Part shown: piece by piece, positions 58,250 to 64,000 of the stretch
How positions within the stretch are numbered: the stretch's first letter is position 1
How the letters are laid out: every line of letters begins with the position of its first letter
Assembly (NCBI GenBank): GCA_002337125.1
Contig: DDFJ01000004.1
Span: forward strand, 1,105,889-1,169,888
Reading direction: 5' to 3'
DNA length: 64,000 nt
Origin: Chitinophagaceae bacterium UBA1931
GTDB lineage: Bacteria; Bacteroidota; Bacteroidia; Chitinophagales; Chitinophagaceae
Position numbers and translations under genes: made by a program
The notes under the pieces: model-generated
The model's database searches: none
What the model saw: the letters and a program-made list of their open reading frames with translations, nothing else
What the model was told of the DNA's origin: nothing

Positions 58250-59707
58250 TTGTTCAGCTATTTGTATCCATTCGCTACCATAAAAGAATTTCACGAAAGC
58301 TTATTATTAAATAAAACTTCCTGCAGAAATGCGGTGGAGTTTTATTTGTCCCAAATAAGCAAATATGCGTACCTGAATGCGCTGGTGCATACCTATGCCG
58401 ATGAAGCATTGGCAAAAGCAGATGCTCTTGATGCAAAAAGAAACGCCGGAAAACCAATCGGCAAACTTCACGGCGTGGTTATCACAATTAAGGATGTTAT
58501 TTCATACAAAAATCATCCTGTTTCTGCCGCTTCAAAAATCCTTAAAGGATTTCATTCTATTTACAACTCTACCGCAGTAGAAAGACTCCTTACTGAAGGT
58601 GCCATCATCATCGGTTCAAACAACTGTGATGAATTTGCCATGGGCAGCAGTAATGAAAACTCTGCTTATGGAGTTACCAGGAATATGATTGATGAAAATC
58701 TTGTTCCCGGTGGTTCATCAGGCGGTTCTGCCGTTGCTGTGCAAGCCAATCTTTGCATGGTAAGCCTGGGAAGTGACACCGGCGGATCAGTACGCCAGCC
58801 GGCCGATTTCTGCGGGATTGTTGGAATGAAACCTACTTATGGACGTATCAGCCGCCACGGCTTGATTGCATACGGTTCAAGTTTTGACCAGATTGGTGTT
58901 TTGGCTCATAATGTTGAAGATGCAGCCCTGGTGCTATCTGTTATTGCAGGTGCTGATGATTTCGACAGTACTGTTTCATCATTGCCTGTTCCTGATTACT
59001 ATAACGGCCTTAGCCTTGCAAGTGAAAAGAAACCTGTTGTTGGTTATTTCAGGCAAACACTGCAGCACGAAGGGCTGGATGAAGAAATCAAAACATCGCA
59101 TTTCAAATTTATCGATCAGCTGAAAGCTGATGGATATGAAATAAAAGAACTGGATTTTGACCTGATCGATTACATTGTTCCGGCTTATTATATTCTTACC
59201 ACTGCTGAAGCAAGCAGTAATCTTTCGAGATATGATGGAATACGTTACGGCCATCAATCACAACCAGTTAAACAAGAATTAACAGAATTTTACTCGGCCA
59301 ACCGTTCAAGCGGATTTGGCAAGGAAGTTCAACGCCGCATCATGTTGGGCACATTTGTTCTCAGTGCAGGTTATTATGATGCTTATTACACAAAAGCACA
59401 GCAGGTACGTCGTAAATTGTACGAGCAAATAAAACTGGTTTTCAGTGAAATAGATGTTTTAATCATGCCGGTATCTCCAACCACAGCTTTTAAGATCGGA
59501 GAAAAAAGCAACAACCCGGTTGAAATGTATATTGCTGATATCTACACTGTTTTTGCTAACCTGGTTGGTATTCCTGCGCTTTCAATTCCGCTGTTTAAAC
59601 ACAGCAATGGACTTCCATTTGGACCTCAGCTAATGACGAAGCACTTTGATGAGCTATCTTTGCTTCGTCTTGGTAATGACTGGATGAACACTTACAAGAC
59701 CAATTAA
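58250..59707 (+). CDS. gatA: Aspartyl/glutamyl-tRNA amidotransferase subunit A
   Basis: The amidase subunit of GatCAB, which amidates Glu-tRNA(Gln) and/or Asp-tRNA(Asn). The 485-residue product has the Ser-cisSer-Lys triad: Lys81 in VITIKDVIS, the serine pair at 156-157 in PGGSSGGSAVAV and the nucleophile Ser180 in GSDTGGSVRQPADFCG. The start is a TTG at 58250: an in-frame TAA lies at 58241-58243 and there is no ATG before the catalytic region. gatB and gatC are not adjacent. Confidence 0.94.
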   Translation: MFSYLYPFATIKEFHESLLLNKTSCRNAVEFYLSQISKYAYLNALVHTYADEALAKADALDAKRNAGKPIGKLHGVVITIKDVISYKNHPVSAASKILKGFHSIYNSTAVERLLTEGAIIIGSNNCDEFAMGSSNENSAYGVTRNMIDENLVPGGSSGGSAVAVQANLCMVSLGSDTGGSVRQPADFCGIVGMKPTYGRISRHGLIAYGSSFDQIGVLAHNVEDAALVLSVIAGADDFDSTVSSLPVPDYYNGLSLASEKKPVVGYFRQTLQHEGLDEEIKTSHFKFIDQLKADGYEIKELDFDLIDYIVPAYYILTTAEASSNLSRYDGIRYGHQSQPVKQELTEFYSANRSSGFGKEVQRRIMLGTFVLSAGYYDAYYTKAQQVRRKLYEQIKLVFSEIDVLIMPVSPTTAFKIGEKSNNPVEMYIADIYTVFANLVGIPALSIPLFKHSNGLPFGPQLMTKHFDELSLLRLGNDWMNTYKTN

Positions 59708-59714
59708 TTGGTTG

Positions 59715-60785
59715 ATGAAGCACTACTTATTTCTCATATTGTTTTTATCTGCAACAAATTTCTTATTGGCTCAGCCGAATGGAAACAGCAATACTGTAAC
59801 AGACACTACTGTAAACGGAGATGTTAGTAAATATGGTTTCAAAAACCTGTTTGTAAATAAAGAATACAATTCCGCACTTCCTTACGATGGACAGATACAC
59901 CCACAGGCCTGGGGGTTTATACAGGATTATTTAGATGCACATGGCAAAAGCCTCAACAAAATGAAAAGCTGGGGAGTACCCTACTTTACATTAATTGAAA
60001 ATGTGTTGATGCAATATGGTCTTCCGCATGAATTAAAATATTTAGCAGTAATTGAATCAGGTTTAAATACAAATGCAACCAGCTGGGTTGGCGCAAGAGG
60101 TCCCTGGCAATTTATGCCCTACACTGCAAAAGAATATGGGCTGAATGTAAATGCATGGGTTGATGAACGTACTGATTATTTCCGCAGCACACATGCGGCA
60201 GCAAAATATCTTACAACATTGTATAATGACCTGCACGATTGGTTGTTGGTTATTGCAGCATACAATGGCGGACCTGCAAGAGTATATTCTGCTATTAAAA
60301 AAAGCGGCAGCAGGGATTTCTGGAAACTGCAGTATTATTTACCGGCTGAAAGTCGCACACACGTAAAAAAATTCATTGCCACACATTACATCATGGAAGG
60401 GAAAGGCGGTGTTACAACTACTGTTAACAATGGTGAAACAAAAGTTGATGAATTTGCCCCTGAAAAAACAGATCCAAATATTGATGTACAGGCAATTGCC
60501 GGCAAATTCAGTTCAGTGGTGATGGCTAAGAACCTAACTATGGATTTGATTTATTTCAACAACCTCAATCCAAACTTTGATGCAGTGCTTGCTGGTAATA
60601 ATGTTTTCAATCTTCGTTTACCAAAAGATAAAATGCAACTCTTTAATGCAAACCGTTATTCGATACTAAGCGAAAGTGTTCAGTTGCTGATGCGCTTTTA
60701 TGGTGAAGATGGTTTGAAAGAAGTTTATCCAAAAGTTTCTGAGTTACCGGAAATAAAAAAACCAGCTCCTAAAAAAAGAAGCTGA
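59715..60785 (+). CDS. Membrane-bound or secreted lytic murein transglycosylase (MltD-like)
   Basis: A 356-residue exported enzyme that cleaves peptidoglycan glycan chains. It has the signal peptide MKHYLFLILFLSATNFLLAQ and a family-1 SLT domain with catalytic Glu114 in AVIESGLN. Further SLT motifs are SWVGARGPWQFMPYTAKEYGL and AAYNGGPARVYSAI. The C-terminal region of about 120 residues resembles a degenerate LysM-like peptidoglycan-binding part (IAGKFSSVVMAKNLTMDLIYFNNLNPNF, NVFNLRLPKDKM). The ATG at 59715 was preferred to the TTG just before it. It begins 7 nt after gatA. Confidence 0.92.
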   Translation: MKHYLFLILFLSATNFLLAQPNGNSNTVTDTTVNGDVSKYGFKNLFVNKEYNSALPYDGQIHPQAWGFIQDYLDAHGKSLNKMKSWGVPYFTLIENVLMQYGLPHELKYLAVIESGLNTNATSWVGARGPWQFMPYTAKEYGLNVNAWVDERTDYFRSTHAAAKYLTTLYNDLHDWLLVIAAYNGGPARVYSAIKKSGSRDFWKLQYYLPAESRTHVKKFIATHYIMEGKGGVTTTVNNGETKVDEFAPEKTDPNIDVQAIAGKFSSVVMAKNLTMDLIYFNNLNPNFDAVLAGNNVFNLRLPKDKMQLFNANRYSILSESVQLLMRFYGEDGLKEVYPKVSELPEIKKPAPKKRS

Positions 60786-60838
60786 TTTTCTTTATTCACG
60801 ATAATAGAGAAATAAATTCAATTGAAACTGAACCTGAG

Positions 60839-63373
60839 TTAGTATTTAAAAAAGCTTGTTGTTTGCACTAAACCTTTATTATCATCAGCGATAATTTTAT
60901 ACACTCCTTTTGAAAAAGTTGATGTATTAACGCTAAGAACACCGCTTGATACTTTTTTATTGTAGAATACTCTACCCGTCATATCTATAATTGTCAAATT
61001 CAGGTTATTGCTTTGAACAGTTACATTCAGGTTGTCAGTAATTGTACTTGACAAAAGGCGTAACAGTGAATTATCTTGTTTGAATTGAAGTTTTTTAATT
61101 TCAGAGAATTTCGTTTTGCCATCCAGATCAACCAACTTTATCCTGTAATAATTAACAGCTGATGAAGATGGCTGTGCATGATGAAATGTATAATTCATTT
61201 TTAGCGAACTGTTACGAGAAGCATTTACTTTCCCAACTGTCATAAATACATTACCATCAAGCGAATACTCTATTGCAAAATAATCGGTATTATCTTCCTG
61301 CAACGTTGACCATTTTAATTCCGCCGCATTTCGATTTTCAATAACATTAAATTCTCCCCAAACAGCTGGCAATGTTGCCTCCCCTTTTGTAACAGATACT
61401 GATTGTTGGCTGTATGCAATAGTATAACCAACCGGCAGACTTGCTGAACTGAATGATCCAGAGAAATTTCCGGTTGTTGTCAAAATAACATAAGTATTGC
61501 TTGGTGCCGCAGGATTTTCTGTTACAACAACATTATTACCTGAAAGATTAATATCTCCGGTTAAATCTAACCTGTTATGTCCAGTACCAGCACCAGATCC
61601 ATCATATATTCCAATATTAATCTGAGAATTTTGTCCAGCAACAAGGCCACCGCTTACTGTCAATATACCCGGTGAATTACCAGGTTTTATAATGCCTGTA
61701 TTTGTTACGGTACCGCTAAAATTAAATGCACCAACACCCTGCAACGTTCCAGTATTCGTAAAATTCACAGTATTGTTTGAAAACGTGTTCGTTGATAATT
61801 TTTTAAATGTTCCTGTATTGACAAACGCAACGGTACCTCCTCCATTTGTAAATCCTTTATTAGATACAAACGATTCATTGAGAAGGCCGTTGTTTATAAA
61901 TCTTGCACCTATAATTTGTATATCGCCACCAGTGCCAGCTGTACTCCAGTTAAATGTTCCATTATTAGTAAGGTTTGCTGCAAGAGTTTTAGCAGTATTA
62001 CCTGTTGCGTTTATTGTAGAACCGCTTTCGGCAACTGTTTTTACCGATAGTGTTCCGCCCAACCAGTTGATTATTCCATTTAATTGTACAGAGCCCGCAC
62101 CATTAATACTTGCAGTACTTGTTAGGTTTGTTGTACCCTTTATCAGTAAATCCGTTCCCGGACCATCAATAATTGTCAACCTTGCGGATGAAAGATGAAG
62201 AACAGCTCCATTTTCTACAATCAATTGATCAGCACTCACTGCAACATCCATATCAATACTGTCAGTATTTGAAATTGTAATAATACCCACGGATGCACTT
62301 GGCAATGTACTTGTATTTGACCAGCTCTGTCCGTCAAAACGTCTCCAGCTTGAAGTACTGCTCCATTTCCCTCCGGCAGGTTTAGCTGCATTTGAATGAT
62401 AATCTCCTACATTAGGCGAAAAACTTGTTTCAGGACGCTGTGATAATAATAACCATTCATACAAATTAAGACTGTCTTGCGTTTTACCGCTCCCCCTTAC
62501 AGAAGAACCATTATTGTTAAGCGCTACCGGAACTCCCCCATAATTACAACCATTGTTACAAGATCCTGTTTTGCCATAATAATTCAGAATTGGTCTGAAA
62601 GACGGATCATAGGCCTTTCCCCATGCAGCGTGCCCAACACCCTGTATAACTGTCAATTTATTTGGTTTAACAGAATTTAAAAAATTAGTGCTGTCATGAT
62701 ACTTCACATCAGTATTCAACAAAAAATCTTCTTCTCCGGCGATTGTCCAGATATTTACTCCATATGTTGAGCCATAACGTATACCAGCTTCAACCTGAAC
62801 ATCTGTGTAACCATTGCTGGCATTAACACCTGCACTACTTGCAGTGGCCATTGCAGCGAAATTCTTAATAAACAGAGAATCTCTGCTACCAAAAGTTGAA
62901 AAGGTGCCGCCTCCACCAGCAGAAAGACCAACTAAATAAATGCGGCTTCGATCAATCCTATACTTATTAATAATGGAAGGGAGAATATATTTCAGTTCTG
63001 TATAACTGTAACTCCATGAAGAAGCCTGTGGCGAAACAACAATAAAACTATCTTGCTGACCAGTACGTGGATTAACTGCAACAGGGTCCCATCCATCAGC
63101 AATACGACCAGATACTGCTCTTGGTGATGCTGTATAAAGTTTTGACAGGTCTGCTGAAGTAGTCCCTGTTTCCCCAGCTCCATGTAAAGAAATTATCAAT
63201 GGGTAATTTCTTGTTGTGCTGTTATAAGTTCCGGGCAACCAAGTTAAACCATACGTTAATGTACCACTACTATTAATTGGAAACTGATCGACGATTTGCC
63301 GACCCATGATTGTTTGTGCGTTAGTACATACTGTAAATAACAAGCATGTACAAACAAATGCAAGATTTTTCAT
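60839..63373 (-). CDS. Secreted alpha/beta-hydrolase with passenger-like repeats and T9SS sorting domain
   Basis: An 844-residue exported protein. After a signal peptide (MKNLAFVCTCLLFTVCTNAQ), residues 35-270 form an esterase-like alpha/beta-hydrolase: PLIISLHGAGETG, the nucleophile elbow GLSAGGG near residue 150, and a late GVGHAAWG that may hold the catalytic His. Residues of about 330-640 are Asn/Thr/Gly-rich beta-helix-like repeats (NNGTFNWSTAGTGG, VNTGTFKKLSTNTFSNN). A fibronectin-like strand region and a type IX sorting domain (NLTIIDMTGRVFYNKKVSSGVLSV to TSFFKY) follow. It is probably a surface esterase on polysaccharide or polyester; the substrate is unknown. Confidence 0.83.
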   Translation of the reverse strand: MKNLAFVCTCLLFTVCTNAQTIMGRQIVDQFPINSSGTLTYGLTWLPGTYNSTTRNYPLIISLHGAGETGTTSADLSKLYTASPRAVSGRIADGWDPVAVNPRTGQQDSFIVVSPQASSWSYSYTELKYILPSIINKYRIDRSRIYLVGLSAGGGGTFSTFGSRDSLFIKNFAAMATASSAGVNASNGYTDVQVEAGIRYGSTYGVNIWTIAGEEDFLLNTDVKYHDSTNFLNSVKPNKLTVIQGVGHAAWGKAYDPSFRPILNYYGKTGSCNNGCNYGGVPVALNNNGSSVRGSGKTQDSLNLYEWLLLSQRPETSFSPNVGDYHSNAAKPAGGKWSSTSSWRRFDGQSWSNTSTLPSASVGIITISNTDSIDMDVAVSADQLIVENGAVLHLSSARLTIIDGPGTDLLIKGTTNLTSTASINGAGSVQLNGIINWLGGTLSVKTVAESGSTINATGNTAKTLAANLTNNGTFNWSTAGTGGDIQIIGARFINNGLLNESFVSNKGFTNGGGTVAFVNTGTFKKLSTNTFSNNTVNFTNTGTLQGVGAFNFSGTVTNTGIIKPGNSPGILTVSGGLVAGQNSQINIGIYDGSGAGTGHNRLDLTGDINLSGNNVVVTENPAAPSNTYVILTTTGNFSGSFSSASLPVGYTIAYSQQSVSVTKGEATLPAVWGEFNVIENRNAAELKWSTLQEDNTDYFAIEYSLDGNVFMTVGKVNASRNSSLKMNYTFHHAQPSSSAVNYYRIKLVDLDGKTKFSEIKKLQFKQDNSLLRLLSSTITDNLNVTVQSNNLNLTIIDMTGRVFYNKKVSSGVLSVNTSTFSKGVYKIIADDNKGLVQTTSFFKY

Positions 63374-63428
63374 TAGGACACGGTTTGGATATGAATTTTA
63401 ATAAATGTAAATGTCACTAAAATCCAAA

Positions 63429-63460
63429 CAAAACTATAACGAACTAGCTACTAATTTCAA
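63429..63460 (-). promoter_or_regulatory. Promoter of the secreted hydrolase gene
   Basis: On the minus strand: TTG (63458-63460), 21 nt, TAGTTTTG (63429-63436), a full consensus, about 55 nt upstream of the ATG. The remaining gap (63461-63681) is AT-rich with nothing recognisable. Confidence 0.5.
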
Positions 63461-63681
63461 TAAATAATTACTTATGTAAACTACGCTGTAAGTGTTTCCC
63501 TAATCGCAATACAGGAATCGTATATGCCCGAATTTGAAAAAAACACCTGATTACGTAGTATTCCTATTGAATGCTCAGCAAATACTGAAATTCTTTTATT
63601 TCAAAAGAAGCTGCAAAAAAAATCACAACGAGACAATCGGCCAAAAATACTTTTAAAACCGCATTAACATCTTTCGATTAA

Positions 63682-64000
63682 TTATTTCATTTTGTACTTT
63701 GAAGATATTTTACTCATTGCTCTTTCTGTAATTGCAGCAATACTTAAACTTGGATTAACACCAGGATTGGCAGAAATCATACTTCCATCACAAATCATCA
63801 TATCCTGGTAATTAAACACCCTGTTGTTTTTATCGATTACAGCTTTTGTATCATCCTCACCCATACAGGCACCACCAAGAATATGAGCAGTTGTTGGTAT
63901 GCCAAAAAGAGCTTCTGTACTCATCACCATTGCTTTGCCGTTAATGATCTTTTCAACTTTCTTTGCCATTTCCTGTGCAGTTGGATTAAAAGCAGTTGGA
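63682..64000 (-). CDS. GMC-family oxidoreductase, C-terminal part (cut by window edge)
   Basis: The frame stays open to the end of the window, so only the last 105 codons are seen. They match the C-terminus of cholesterol-oxidase-like GMC flavoproteins. TTAHILGGACMGEDDTKAVID carries the active-site His region, and YQDMMICDGSMISANPGVNPSLSIAAITERAMSKI is the conserved FAD-contacting end. The substrate cannot be assigned. The gene enters the window from the right on the minus strand. Confidence 0.85.
   Translation of the reverse strand, partial: PTAFNPTAQEMAKKVEKIINGKAMVMSTEALFGIPTTAHILGGACMGEDDTKAVIDKNNRVFNYQDMMICDGSMISANPGVNPSLSIAAITERAMSKISSKYKMK

Noticed and set aside
61692..62198. 168-codon plus-strand frame inside the secreted hydrolase gene
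   Set aside because: It is opposite to repeat-rich coding sequence. The Val/Pro/Leu pattern is the antisense of Asn/Thr/Gly repeats, and it has no start context.

Overview
The window reads as a chromosomal segment of a Bacteroidota bacterium, most likely family Chitinophagaceae (inferred from gene content and signals, not from any search). Supporting signs are: two large secreted proteins with type IX secretion (T9SS) C-terminal sorting domains; promoters of the Bacteroidota type (TTG, 17-23 nt, TAnnTTTG) instead of sigma70 -35/-10 boxes; few recognisable Shine-Dalgarno sequences; many small lipoproteins with a clear lipobox; and an atpD-atpC pair separated from the rest of the ATP synthase genes. 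No rRNA, tRNA, CRISPR array or phage was seen.

Layout. 1-1.9 kb: atpD-atpC on the minus strand. 2.2-5.2 kb: a membrane M48 peptidase and a ferredoxin-NADP-reductase-like flavoprotein. 5.3-15.7 kb: a respiratory complex I operon nuoABCDHIJKLMN with no nuoE, nuoF or nuoG, followed by two small cytosolic proteins. 16.7-19.7 kb: two tandem PLP lyases. The first has tryptophanase active-site residues and the second tyrosine phenol-lyase residues; they sit behind a consensus promoter and a possible 14-residue leader peptide containing Tyr and Trp. 19.7-23.9 kb: an AT-rich accessory stretch of orphan genes with a RAYT transposase, its REP palindromes, and decayed copies of the RAYT 5' end. 24-30 kb: pyruvate:ferredoxin oxidoreductase (nifJ), a lipoprotein and an acyltransferase. 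30-36.5 kb: a T9SS RCC1-repeat protein and a glpK-glpD-glpF glycerol operon. 36.5-40.2 kb: an acetyltransferase-like protein and a five-gene ECF sigma / anti-sigma-like / Spy-like / Asn-Arg-rich / DUF2202 envelope operon. 40.3-51 kb: dnaX, dihydrolipoyl acyltransferase, PAP2 phosphatase, a GbsR/MarR regulator and a run of small metabolic genes, then rsmE and dnaB. 51.1-60.8 kb: pheT, a coiled-coil protein, zapA, rny, rplS, tatA, gatA and a lytic transglycosylase, broken by a frameshifted DUF6263-like gene on the opposite strand. 60.8-64 kb: a secreted alpha/beta-hydrolase with a T9SS tail and the C-terminal end of a GMC oxidoreductase.

How it fits together. The energy genes (F1 beta/epsilon, an NADH-module-less complex I, PFOR, dihydrolipoyl acyltransferase, the FNR-like flavoprotein and the glycerol operon) suggest a respiratory organism able to feed reduced ferredoxin, and possibly NADH, into the quinone pool. 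Most of the rest is housekeeping.

The least ordinary parts are the Trp/Tyr lyase locus with its leader, the RAYT/REP island, the heptad-phased intergenic repeats (glp, rplS and nuo spacers), a 58-nt repeat in two nuo spacers, and the ECF-Spy-DUF2202 operon.
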